A DNA stretch of 32,346 bases from Deltaproteobacteria bacterium. Lineage in GTDB: Bacteria; Myxococcota; B64-G9. The notes beneath the pieces were generated by a model, which worked only from the letters and a program-made list of their open reading frames with translations, ran no database searches and was not told the DNA's origin. The stretch lies in contig JAFCZJ010000045.1 of assembly GCA_019314375.1 (NCBI GenBank), positions 1 to 32,346 of the forward strand, in the 5' to 3' direction. Position 1 is the first letter of the stretch; each line of letters opens with the position of its first letter. Below are positions 7,326-15,271 of this stretch, piece by piece. Position numbers and translations under genes: made by a program.

Positions 7326-9476
7326 ATGAAACGCCTTGCCCCATTGTTCGTTTGTCTCATCATCGCGGCCTGCGCCTCCGTCCCCCAAAAGGACGCCCAA
7401 AAAAAGGAGGCCCAAAAGGACGTTACGACACAGGCCGAGGAGGCTACCGTGAACCCGTTTTTCCAGGAATTCAAAACCCCCTTCGGCAGCCCGCCCTTTG
7501 ACCTGATTCAGGATGAGCATTACCTGCCGGCCATTGAAAAAGGCCTGGTCGAAGGCCTGAAAGAAATCCAGACCATCGCCGACAAAACCGAGCCCGCCAC
7601 CTTCGCAAACACCGTAGGGACCTTGGACAAAATTGGAGTGCTCCTGGACCGGGTTCTTGGGGTTTTCTATGCCGTACGCGCGGCCCACACCAACGACAAA
7701 CTGGAAGAGATCGCCAAGGTGGTGGCCCCCAAACTCTCGGCTTTCCAGGATGACATCACCCTGAACGAGAAGCTCTTTGCCCGCATCAAGGCCGTGCACG
7801 AATCCGAGGCTCGCAAGAACCTCAGCCCGGAGGAAAATCGGCTGCTCGACGAATGGTACAAAAAATTCATCCGCGGCGGGGCCATGCTGGACGCGCCGGG
7901 CAAAAAACGCCTACGAGCCATCAACGAGGAACTGTCCCTGGTCAACCTGGCCTTCGGTCAAAACATCCTCAAAGAGACCAACCGCTTCAGCTTGCTTTTG
8001 GATAAAAAAGAAGACCTTGCCGGCCTGCCCGAAAGAGTGCTCACCACCGCGGCCAAGGCCGCGGAAAAAGACGGCCACAAGGGAAAATGGAAGTTCACCA
8101 TCCACAAACCCAGCCTGCTCCCGTTTTTGCAGTATGCCCAGCAGCGTGCGCTGCGGGAAAAAATGTTCAAGGCCTACGTGGGCCAAGGCGATCATGGCGA
8201 CGACCTGGACAACAAGGCCAATGTCGTAAAAATCGCCCTCCTGCGGCTTGAGAAAGCCAAGCTGCTTGGCTTTTCCACTTACGCCCACTATGCCTTGGAC
8301 AAGCGCATGGCCCCGGATCCCGAAAGCGTAGACAAACTCCTCAAACAATTGTGGACGCCTGCCCTGAAGGTAGCAAAAAAAGAAGTCAAGGCCTTGCAGG
8401 CCTTGATCGACGCCGAGGGCGGCAAATTCAAGCTGCAACCCTGGGACTGGTGGTTCTACGCGGAGAAGCAGCGCAAAGCCGAGTTCGACCTGGACGAAAA
8501 AGAGCTCCGGCCCTACTTCAAGCTGGACAACGTGCTCAAAGGTGCCTTCGATGTAGCCCACAAGCTCTACGGCTTGAGCTTCACCGAACTCAAGGACATC
8601 CCCGTTTACCATCCGGATGTGCGCGTCTTCGAAGTCAAGGAAGCAGACGGAAGCCATCTGGGCGTGCTTTATACCGACTATTTCCCCCGGGCCAGCAAGC
8701 GCGGCGGTGCCTGGTGCGGCGGCTTTCGGGACCAAAGCTACGAAAATGGCAAGCGAGTCGCGCCCCTGGTGACCAACACCGGCAATTTCAGTCTGCCCAG
8801 CGGCGACAAGCCCGCCTTGCTGAGCCTGGACGAAGTCTTAACCCTTTTCCACGAGTTCGGTCACGGCCTGCACTTTTTGTTGGCCGACGCGAAATACAAA
8901 GGCTCCGCCAACGCCATCCGCACCGATTTCGTGGAGCTGCCCTCCCAGATCATGGAAAACTGGGCCTTAGAGCCTGAGGTGCTCAAGCTCTATGCCCACC
9001 ACTATGAAACCGGCAAGCTCATCCCGGACGCCCTGGTGGCCAAGCTTGAAAAAAGCCGGTACTTCAACCAGGGTTTTGAAACCGTGGAATACCTGGCGGC
9101 TTCTTTTCTGGACATGGACTGGCACCTCATCAAGGCCAAGCAAGAGCTTGACGCCAAAGCCTTCGAGACAGCTTCCTTGGCCAAAATCGGCCTCATCCCG
9201 GAGATCGTCTCTCGCTACCGCAGCCCTTATTTCCGCCATGTTTTCGCCGGCAACTTCTACGCCGCCGGCTACTACAGCTACATCTGGGCGGCCGTGCTGG
9301 ACGCCGACGCCTTCGAGGCCTTCAAAGAAAAGGGCTTGTTTGATCAAGAAACAGCAAAGGCATTCAGAAAGCTGCTCAGCACGGGCGGTGCCGAAGATCC
9401 CATGGTCCTCTACAAAACCTTCAGAGGCACCGAACCCTCCATCGAGCCACTACTCAAACGACGCGGCTTGAAGTAA
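7326..9476 (+). CDS. M3-family oligopeptidase / peptidyl-dipeptidase (Dcp-like), predicted lipoprotein
   Basis: The 716-residue protein starts at ATG 7326, chosen because it opens with a lipoprotein signal (lipobox IAAC, Cys about residue 17); the open frame extends further upstream without support. The body follows the Dcp/thimet oligopeptidase pattern: NPFF...PPFDLI near the N-terminus, then HEFGH at residues 509-513 with the third zinc ligand E537 in DFVELPSQ, and a conserved C-terminal YYSYIWA segment. M3A enzymes are zinc peptidases that trim short peptides, and Dcp removes C-terminal dipeptides. Most are cytosolic or periplasmic; the lipobox places this one on the outer envelope, suggesting digestion of imported or surface peptides. 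It lies 70 bp ahead of the S15 hydrolase in the same direction, so they may be co-transcribed. Confidence 0.92.
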   Translation: MKRLAPLFVCLIIAACASVPQKDAQKKEAQKDVTTQAEEATVNPFFQEFKTPFGSPPFDLIQDEHYLPAIEKGLVEGLKEIQTIADKTEPATFANTVGTLDKIGVLLDRVLGVFYAVRAAHTNDKLEEIAKVVAPKLSAFQDDITLNEKLFARIKAVHESEARKNLSPEENRLLDEWYKKFIRGGAMLDAPGKKRLRAINEELSLVNLAFGQNILKETNRFSLLLDKKEDLAGLPERVLTTAAKAAEKDGHKGKWKFTIHKPSLLPFLQYAQQRALREKMFKAYVGQGDHGDDLDNKANVVKIALLRLEKAKLLGFSTYAHYALDKRMAPDPESVDKLLKQLWTPALKVAKKEVKALQALIDAEGGKFKLQPWDWWFYAEKQRKAEFDLDEKELRPYFKLDNVLKGAFDVAHKLYGLSFTELKDIPVYHPDVRVFEVKEADGSHLGVLYTDYFPRASKRGGAWCGGFRDQSYENGKRVAPLVTNTGNFSLPSGDKPALLSLDEVLTLFHEFGHGLHFLLADAKYKGSANAIRTDFVELPSQIMENWALEPEVLKLYAHHYETGKLIPDALVAKLEKSRYFNQGFETVEYLAASFLDMDWHLIKAKQELDAKAFETASLAKIGLIPEIVSRYRSPYFRHVFAGNFYAAGYYSYIWAAVLDADAFEAFKEKGLFDQETAKAFRKLLSTGGAEDPMVLYKTFRGTEPSIEPLLKRRGLK

Positions 9477-9507
9477 CCCCTCTTCCGCGACCGACAAAAC
9501 CACAAGT

Positions 9508-9530
9508 TTCTTGTCGCCACGCCACAAGAA
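9508..9530 (+). other. Hairpin in leader of the S15 hydrolase gene
   Basis: TTCTTGT (9508-9514) pairs perfectly with ACAAGAA (9524-9530) around a 9-base loop, 16 bases before the ATG at 9547. An alternative stem uses 9502-9506 with 9510-9514. No T-run follows, so it is not a typical terminator; any effect on translation is speculative. Confidence 0.3.
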
Positions 9531-9546
9531 CTGGCAAACTGGACGC

Positions 9547-11391
9547 ATGAAAAAATTCAACATGCCCGTCCTCTGCTTGCTTTTCGTCCTGGCCCCCAGC
9601 GCCTCCCTTGCCCAGGTGGAAAAAACCACCGTCATGGTGGAAATGCGCGACGGCGTGAATCTGGCAACGGACGTCTACATTGACGCAAGCTTTTCCCAGG
9701 GCCCCTCCTTGCTGATTCGCACGCCGTACAACAAGAATCTCCTGCAAGACCTGGGCGAAGGAGGGGCGGGCAGCGGCCTGGTGACCGTGGTCATTCAGGA
9801 CCTGCGTGGACGCTTCGCCTCCGAGGGCGAAGACACCACCTTTTTCGACGACGCAACCGACGGCGAAGACTGCCTGGCTTGGTTGGTTGCTCAAGATTTT
9901 TCCGATGGGCAGGTGGCCACCATGGGCGGCTCGGCCCTGGGCATCACCCAGTATCTCATGGCGGGACAAGGACCAACAGGGTTGGTCTGCCAGTGGGCCG
10001 AAGTGGCGACACCGGACTTTTATGAACTGGGACTTTTCCCTGGAGGCGTATTGAGAGCCTCCTTGCTGGAAGGCTGGCTTGAAGCCCAGGGCAGCTTGGC
10101 ACGCTTGGCATTTTTTGAAGAAAATCACTTGCTCAACTCGGCCTGGGATGCGGTTCGCTTAAACGATCGCTTTGCTGAAGTGCAAGTCCCCGCCGCACAC
10201 ATCGGCGGCTGGTACGATATCTTTGTCGAAGGGAGCATCCAGGCTTTCTCGGGCTACCAGTACGCTGGCGGCGACGGGGCTCGCGGGGCCCAACACCTCA
10301 TCATCGGCCCCTGGACCCACGGGGGGTTGGGCCAACTTCAACAAGGTGAACTCATCTATCCCGAATCCAGCCATATGGATCTGGGCCAGGCCTGGACCGA
10401 CTGGGTGCTTCACTGCCTGCTGGGCGAAGACAGCCCCGCCGCCGACTGGCCCGCCGTACGCTATTACCTCATGGGTGACGTAGACGATCCGGAGGCACCC
10501 GGCAACATCTGGCGAACGACCGATGACTGGCCGCCCGAATTCCATTACGTACCGCTCCATCTTCAGGCCGATGGGGGCCTCGACGAAGCGCCGGCCGAGG
10601 AATCGATCCTGAGCTTCCCCTCCGATCCCGCCGACCCGGTGCCCACCCTTGGTGGCGCCAACCTGGCCCTTCCCGCCGGCCCTTTTGACCAGCGCCAAGT
10701 CGAAACGCGTTCCGACGTATTGGTCTTCTCAACGGCGGTCCAGGAAGAACCCCTGGAGGTCGTGGGCCGAGTCCTTGTGGAACTGCATGCCTCGGCCGAC
10801 TTGGCGGATTTCGATCTGATGGCACGCTTGAGCGACGTCTACCCTGATGGCCGCAGCATGCTGGTGGCCGACAGCGCCATCCGGGCCCGGCTGCGCGAAG
10901 GGCCCATCGAAGAAAACCTGCTGCCCCAAGGACAAGTGGGCCACATGCTGGTGGATTTGTGGAGCACAGCCATTGTGATCAACCGCGGCCACCGCCTGCG
11001 CCTCTCTATCTCCGGCTCGAACGTGCCTCGCTTTGACCTGAACCCCCAAACAGGCGAGCCCTTCCGACAACACAGCCATCTACAATCCGGCCATATCACG
11101 CTCCACTTCGGCCCTGTTCATCCATCGAAAATCCTGCTGCCCGTGGCCGGCCCGGCGAGCCAAACTGACGCGGGTACGGAGACGGACGCAGGTACGGAGA
11201 CTGACGCGGGTACGGAGACGGACGCAGGTACGGAGACTGACGCGGGTACGGACGGCGGTACGGACGGGGGGGGTGTCTTAGACAGCAATAATGTCGCTTC
11301 TTGCGACTGCGGCCTAAAAAGTCAATCCAATCCCCTTCCCTTAATGATGCTTGTTCTTCTCCTTGGCGCTATTCGCAGACGCCCTGCATGA
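9547..11391 (+). CDS. CocE/NonD-family (peptidase S15) hydrolase with MYXO-CTERM anchor
   Basis: The protein has 614 residues and starts at ATG 9547 so that it opens with a signal peptide (ends ASLAQ). The alpha/beta-hydrolase core has the nucleophile in GGSALG (Ser129), an Asp in GGWYDIF (Asp224) and a His in GPWTHGG (His258), the order found in cocaine esterase and X-Pro dipeptidyl peptidases. A C-terminal jelly-roll domain follows (LVFSTAVQEEPLEVVG to about residue 530). These enzymes cleave esters or amides: acyl-peptides, antibiotics or glutaryl groups. Residues 540-569 are five TDAGTE repeats, followed by a Gly-rich stretch, Cys residues (CDCG), a helix (LPLMMLVLLLGAI) and RRR, a MYXO-CTERM-like anchor. 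The 3' end overlaps the convergent Maf gene by 23 bp. Confidence 0.9.
   Translation: MKKFNMPVLCLLFVLAPSASLAQVEKTTVMVEMRDGVNLATDVYIDASFSQGPSLLIRTPYNKNLLQDLGEGGAGSGLVTVVIQDLRGRFASEGEDTTFFDDATDGEDCLAWLVAQDFSDGQVATMGGSALGITQYLMAGQGPTGLVCQWAEVATPDFYELGLFPGGVLRASLLEGWLEAQGSLARLAFFEENHLLNSAWDAVRLNDRFAEVQVPAAHIGGWYDIFVEGSIQAFSGYQYAGGDGARGAQHLIIGPWTHGGLGQLQQGELIYPESSHMDLGQAWTDWVLHCLLGEDSPAADWPAVRYYLMGDVDDPEAPGNIWRTTDDWPPEFHYVPLHLQADGGLDEAPAEESILSFPSDPADPVPTLGGANLALPAGPFDQRQVETRSDVLVFSTAVQEEPLEVVGRVLVELHASADLADFDLMARLSDVYPDGRSMLVADSAIRARLREGPIEENLLPQGQVGHMLVDLWSTAIVINRGHRLRLSISGSNVPRFDLNPQTGEPFRQHSHLQSGHITLHFGPVHPSKILLPVAGPASQTDAGTETDAGTETDAGTETDAGTETDAGTDGGTDGGGVLDSNNVASCDCGLKSQSNPLPLMMLVLLLGAIRRRPA
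11164..11253 (+). repeat. 18-bp in-frame tandem repeat (5 units, TDAGTE)
   Basis: Five 18-bp units encode TDAGTE. Silent differences alternate (ACT/ACG with GCG/GCA), giving a 36-bp higher-order unit repeated about 2.5 times. That pattern implies recent duplication of a 36-bp block. Length change would stay in frame. It forms the linker before the C-terminal anchor. Confidence 0.9.
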
Positions 11392-11956
11392 CATCCAAAA
11401 GGTCCACCACCTTGGTCAAGGGCAAACCGATGATGCCTGTGAAGTCATCGCCTTTCATGCTCTTGAACAAAGCGATGCCGGGCCCTTCCACCCGATAAGA
11501 ACCGGAGCAGTCCACCGGCATCTCCCGGGTCACATAAGCTACGATCTGATCCGCGGTCAGCGAACGCATGGTCATCATGTGAACGTCTAAGACCCGCTCA
11601 ACCCGCCCACTGGCTGCATCCATCAAAACCACGCCGGTCAAGAGGCGATGCGTCCTCCCTGACAAATCCGCCAACTGACTGGCCGCGGCTTCCACGTTGC
11701 CGGGCTTACCCAGGATGCGCCCGTCCAATTCCACCACTTGATCGGAGCCTAAAATATAGGATTTGGGGTGCAGCTCGACCAAAGACCGCGCCTTGCGCTC
11801 GGCCAGCTCTAAGACCAGTTCATCGGGTGGCAAATCCAGATCGTGCTCTTCTTCATAAAGCGGCGGCACGGCCACAAAGGGCAGACCCAAACGCCCCATG
11901 AGCTCCTGTCGATAAGGGGAGGTGGAAGCCAGGATGATGGGAAATGGATCGCTCAA
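11369..11956 (-). CDS. Maf-family nucleotide pyrophosphatase (YceF-type m7GTP pyrophosphatase)
   Basis: A 195-residue cytosolic enzyme. The Maf signature STSPYRQELM is at the N-terminus, GSDQV holds the catalytic Asp region and GKP follows. The late motif CSGSYRVEGPGIALF with GDDFTGIIGLPL matches the YceF branch, which hydrolyses 7-methyl-GTP to its monophosphate, rather than the dTTP/UTP branch. The start must be TTG at 11956: an in-frame TAA lies 6 bp upstream, and the next ATG would delete the STSPYR motif. The gene begins 13 bp after the stop of the TPR gene and is probably co-transcribed with it. Its end overlaps the convergent S15 hydrolase gene (stop 11391). Confidence 0.93.
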   Translation of the reverse strand: MSDPFPIILASTSPYRQELMGRLGLPFVAVPPLYEEEHDLDLPPDELVLELAERKARSLVELHPKSYILGSDQVVELDGRILGKPGNVEAAASQLADLSGRTHRLLTGVVLMDAASGRVERVLDVHMMTMRSLTADQIVAYVTREMPVDCSGSYRVEGPGIALFKSMKGDDFTGIIGLPLTKVVDLLDVMQGVCE

Positions 11957-11969
11957 AGCAATTTAAAAC

Positions 11970-13592
11970 CTAAAACCGCACGCCCGTGATGGGCGCTGGA
12001 CGATCACCATCGGGCCTGGGCTCACCGGCGAAATCGATGGGAAATGGAGAAGACATGAGGAGCAAGGGATTGCGCTTGAGTTTGGTCTGTTTGAAAAGCT
12101 TGGCCACCCGAGGGCGCTTTGCCAAGACCTTCAAGTCGTCGTTGTCGGCCAGAGCTCGCTTGACCAAGAAACCCTCGGCGGCCGCGTCCAACAAATGCTG
12201 TTCGGCCTGCACCGGCCGGTTGCGCCGCACCATGACAATGGCCAAATCGTAACGCGCGCGGCCCCGGGTGCGCCATTCATTGGGCCCCTTGGCCATCGCC
12301 AAAGCCTGCTTGAACAGGGGCTCGGCCTTGGCATCCTGCTTCTTCAGCAAATACACATAGCCCAAGCGCAACAAAATCTCACCGAAGGCGTCCGGCTCCT
12401 TGCTCATGGGCAAAAGCATGCTTTCAGCCTCGCCCAGCTTCTTGGCGTCCACCAGACGACTGGCCAACTCCAGCTTCAGGTCCAAACACTTCGTGTCCAT
12501 TTCGTAGGCCTGCCGGCTGACGGCGATGGACTCATCCAGCTTACCCAGACGCGCCAAGGAGTATCCCTTTTGAGCCAAAGCGTATGCGCTTGTCTTCACG
12601 TGGCCGAGATAGCGCTCCCAGACCAACAAAGCCTTGCTGTATCGACGACTGATGTTCAAATGCTCGCCAAGATAGGTCAGAAGAATCAAAGCCCCGGGAT
12701 GCTTGTCAGCAGCCTTTTCCAAAACCTGAGCCCCCTCGGCCGAGGATTTGAAACGGGTGCTCATCCAGTAGTGGGCGATGGGCTCGAGCGGCAGGTATCC
12801 CTTGGCGCCTTGGGCTTGCTTCAAAGCGCGAAGTGCTTCTTCGTTCTCGAAGGACAGGGCATTGGCAATACTCAAAGCGGCCCAGGCGGCATGGAATTTG
12901 GGGTCCAACTCCACCGCCTTCATGCAATCGCTGCGCGCCTGACGCAAACGCTTGGGCTCAATGATGTGGGACTTGCGCAAGCCCATGGGTTGCTCGACCA
13001 GCACTGCGTAACAAGACAAATAGGCATCCATGGCCGGCGCGGAATCGCTATGGGGATGCGCGACCTGCTCGCCGACCTGCTCGACATGTTGCAACTTGCG
13101 CAGGGCACCCGCCAAAACATGGCCACCCGCCTCGACGGCCTTGGCCGTGTCCGCCGGCAGGTCAGCTCGGCCATTGTGCTTACGACTCGAGCCTGCCTCA
13201 AAAGCCGTAAAGACAAGACGCCAACGTCCGTCCTTCAGCCGGTTGAGGCTTCCGAAGACCCCGCTGTCGGCGCCCAAAATACGCACGGCGCGCAGGGCCT
13301 GGGCGGGCTTCCCCAGGGCCTCGGCCGCCATATCGTGGCTGCGGGCCATGGACAAGACTTGCTTCAAATGAAAGTGGTTGTAATTGCCGGTACCCATAAG
13401 CTCAGCCCCGGCACGGTCGGCCATGCCCCAGGCCAAACGCTGGGCAGCCCCGCCTTCTGGCGAGTAGGGCGGCAAAACCACGGCCGAGATGCGTCGCAGA
13501 TCCTTGGCCTGGACTGTGCCACCAGGAAGGACAAAGCAAACAAAAAGGATTGCCTGCATGAACAGAATGCTTCCGCGCTTGGAGACCGACAT
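11970..13592 (-). CDS. Secreted TPR-repeat protein
   Basis: The protein has 540 residues with a clear signal peptide (ends GTVQA). Residues about 31-160 form an alpha/beta domain (RISAVVLPPYSPEGG..., VFGSLNRLKDGRW) that recalls the N-terminal region of envelope proteins preceding TPRs in Myxococcota. Residues about 200-470 are helical repeats with TPR spacing (MKAVELDPKFHAAWAALSIA, ALAQKGYSLARLGKLDESIA, LLRLGYVYLLKKQDAKAEPL). Such proteins generally scaffold other proteins in the periplasm; the partner is unknown. The start has a good AAGGAG site. Two strong hairpins lie upstream (13608-13671). Confidence 0.85.
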   Translation of the reverse strand: MSVSKRGSILFMQAILFVCFVLPGGTVQAKDLRRISAVVLPPYSPEGGAAQRLAWGMADRAGAELMGTGNYNHFHLKQVLSMARSHDMAAEALGKPAQALRAVRILGADSGVFGSLNRLKDGRWRLVFTAFEAGSSRKHNGRADLPADTAKAVEAGGHVLAGALRKLQHVEQVGEQVAHPHSDSAPAMDAYLSCYAVLVEQPMGLRKSHIIEPKRLRQARSDCMKAVELDPKFHAAWAALSIANALSFENEEALRALKQAQGAKGYLPLEPIAHYWMSTRFKSSAEGAQVLEKAADKHPGALILLTYLGEHLNISRRYSKALLVWERYLGHVKTSAYALAQKGYSLARLGKLDESIAVSRQAYEMDTKCLDLKLELASRLVDAKKLGEAESMLLPMSKEPDAFGEILLRLGYVYLLKKQDAKAEPLFKQALAMAKGPNEWRTRGRARYDLAIVMVRRNRPVQAEQHLLDAAAEGFLVKRALADNDDLKVLAKRPRVAKLFKQTKLKRNPLLLMSSPFPIDFAGEPRPDGDRPAPITGVRF

Positions 13593-13607
13593 GATTAGCT
13601 CCTTATC

Positions 13608-13627
13608 ACTGCGGCATACGCCGCAGT
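13608..13627. other. Perfect 8-bp palindromic hairpin
   Basis: ACTGCGGC (13608-13615) pairs with GCCGCAGT (13620-13627) around a 4-base ATAC loop. It lies 15 bp upstream of the TPR gene start and just above its ribosome-binding site. It could be an operator, a leader hairpin or the end of the upstream transcript. No T-run follows on either strand. Confidence 0.5.
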
Positions 13628-13632
13628 ATAAC

Positions 13633-13671
13633 GTGGCATTAACGAATCAATATACAATTCGTAAATGCCAC
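13633..13671. other. 39-bp inverted repeat (15-bp arms, 9-base loop)
   Basis: GTGGCATTAACGAAT (13633-13647) pairs with ATTCGTAAATGCCAC (13657-13671), with one mismatch in fifteen. It sits between the stop of the alpha/beta hydrolase gene (13749) and the start of the TPR gene, both on the minus strand. It could terminate the first or regulate the second. No second copy was noticed in the window. Confidence 0.6.
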
Positions 13672-13748
13672 TAACAACATGTTCGACGTTCCGGATCAGT
13701 ATCACAGCCAGGGCAAGCGTTCCAAGCTCAGGATGGGGGATCAGGAAC

Positions 13749-14579
13749 CTACAAGAGTTTTTCGGCTTCGAGAAAATTCGCAATGTGCTCAAAGTGACGA
13801 GCCAAATCCGGTGGGCAATCTCCATGATTGCAGGATTGCAGTACGAATCGACTGCCCGGCATCGCCTCATGCAAACGCCTGCCATGCTGGGTGGGCACAA
13901 CCGAGTCCACATCGCCGTGGAAGATAAGCACAGGCAGGCCCAGTGTTTGCAAGGCCTCTTGGCTCTCAAAGGGACTGCGCAACAAAAACCCGGGCATGAG
14001 CATGCGATGGGCCATCTCAGTCAAGCTGACAAAGGGCGACTGCAAAATAATGGCCCCAGGTTGCCTTACCCGAGCCAGGGCGCATGCCACCCCGGTGCCG
14101 ATGGAGCGACCATGGTATACTAGGCGGGCAGGATCCACATCGGGGCGTGCCAGTACCTTCTTCAATAGCTGCTCGATATCGCTCACGATCACCGCTTCGG
14201 ATGGACTGCCTTCGCTTCGACCGTACCCTCGGTACTCGGGCAAGAGCACATGAAAGCCCATGCGGCGATATCTACTCAGCGCGGAAGGCCATGAGTCGAT
14301 CAGCTCGTGGTTGCCATGGGTAAAAACCAAAAGACCGGCCGGCTTTTCGGCCGAGGCATCAGAAGCAGGCAAAAACCAGGCCTCGCTCCGGCCTTCCTCT
14401 TGCTGGGTCCATAGGCGCTCAAGGCCTGCCACTCCTCGCCCTGCGTCAGGCATGGCCTTCAGGGCTTGACCCGGAAAGATGATCTTGTCCTGAAAGAAAA
14501 ACAAGAGCAGGGCCGCCAAGAAATACACCGCGCCCACGGAGACCGACACCCTGAGCATGGGTCTAAGAAATCGCTTCAT
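13749..14579 (-). CDS. Membrane-anchored alpha/beta hydrolase (BEM46/ABHD13-like)
   Basis: The 276-residue protein starts at ATG 14579; a GTG at 14603 in the same frame would add 8 residues. One N-terminal membrane helix (VSVGAVYFLAALLLFFF) precedes the hydrolase domain. An oxyanion/strand motif FTHGNHEL comes first, then the nucleophile in HGRSIGTG, an Asp in HGDVDSVVP and a His in CNHGDCP: a complete Ser-Asp-His triad in standard order. The phrase YRGYGRSEGSPSE is typical of the BEM46/ABHD13 branch, whose substrates are poorly known (likely acyl esters or lipids). The active site is expected outside the cytoplasmic membrane. It is divergent from the lipoprotein gene at 14652. Confidence 0.88.
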   Translation of the reverse strand: MKRFLRPMLRVSVSVGAVYFLAALLLFFFQDKIIFPGQALKAMPDAGRGVAGLERLWTQQEEGRSEAWFLPASDASAEKPAGLLVFTHGNHELIDSWPSALSRYRRMGFHVLLPEYRGYGRSEGSPSEAVIVSDIEQLLKKVLARPDVDPARLVYHGRSIGTGVACALARVRQPGAIILQSPFVSLTEMAHRMLMPGFLLRSPFESQEALQTLGLPVLIFHGDVDSVVPTQHGRRLHEAMPGSRFVLQSCNHGDCPPDLARHFEHIANFLEAEKLL

Positions 14580-14651
14580 GGGTCCATCATGGGCAAGAGC
14601 CACCCCGCTCGCAAATCATTTCTGCTAAGATGCCCCAAGGAGGACTTCTCA

Positions 14652-15215
14652 ATGCGATTTGCTTTCATGCTTTTTGGTGCCCTTGTCTTTGCCGCTTGTT
14701 CCAGCGAAGGAGACGCGCCCTGCGGCCCAGCCTGCCCCGCCACATCCGTTTGCATGGACGCCGATGGCCTGGGTGCCTGGGAATGCTACGTGGCAACGGA
14801 GCCCCCGGCCTTGGCTTGTAACGAGGATTCCCACTGCCCGACGGACGGCAGTTGCAACAACCAGGCATGCGTTCGTCATTGCGGCTGCATCGAAGACGCC
14901 GCCTGCCCCGAAGACCATCTCTGCGAAACGGAAGATCAGGGCTGCGGCCTCTGCCTGCCCTCAAGCGATTTCGATTGCGATTCAAATTCAGACTGCGCCT
15001 GGGTGGTGGATCTCCACCAGTGTTGCGCCTGCCCCAAAGCGCGAAGTGTGGAAGTACGGGACGGCAATACTTGCCTGGAAGATTTCCCCTTCGAAGGAGA
15101 AGTCCCGGCCGAATGCCGACCCGACTGCAGTCATGTGGATCACTGCTGGCCCTGCCCCATCGGCCCGAATCAAGTCAACTGCTCGGCCAGCGGCATCTGT
15201 CGTCAGGCCAACTAA
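14652..15215 (+). CDS. Cys-rich lipoprotein
   Basis: The protein has 187 residues. ATG 14652 follows a strong AAGGAGG and opens a lipoprotein signal with lipobox FAAC (Cys16). The mature part is very rich in cysteine, with modules such as CNEDSHCPTDGSCNNQAC and CIEDAACPEDHLCETE, a style common in Myxococcota surface lipoproteins, where they resemble Dickkopf/EGF-like knots. A second half (DCAWVVDLHQCCACPKA) is less repetitive. No enzymatic motif is visible; structural or binding roles are likely. It is divergent from the alpha/beta hydrolase and convergent with the protease gene, 56 bp away. Confidence 0.85.
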   Translation: MRFAFMLFGALVFAACSSEGDAPCGPACPATSVCMDADGLGAWECYVATEPPALACNEDSHCPTDGSCNNQACVRHCGCIEDAACPEDHLCETEDQGCGLCLPSSDFDCDSNSDCAWVVDLHQCCACPKARSVEVRDGNTCLEDFPFEGEVPAECRPDCSHVDHCWPCPIGPNQVNCSASGICRQAN

Positions 15216-15271
15216 AAGCACCCTGGCGCCATCCGCCTGTCCCCACCCAGATCGTGCCTCTTCAAGAAACC

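Noticed and set aside
12195-13598. 467-codon plus-strand open frame opposite the TPR gene
   Set aside because: It is a shadow of the TPR gene in high-GC codon usage; the translation has no signal, domain or ribosome-binding site, while the minus-strand protein has a signal peptide and TPR motifs.
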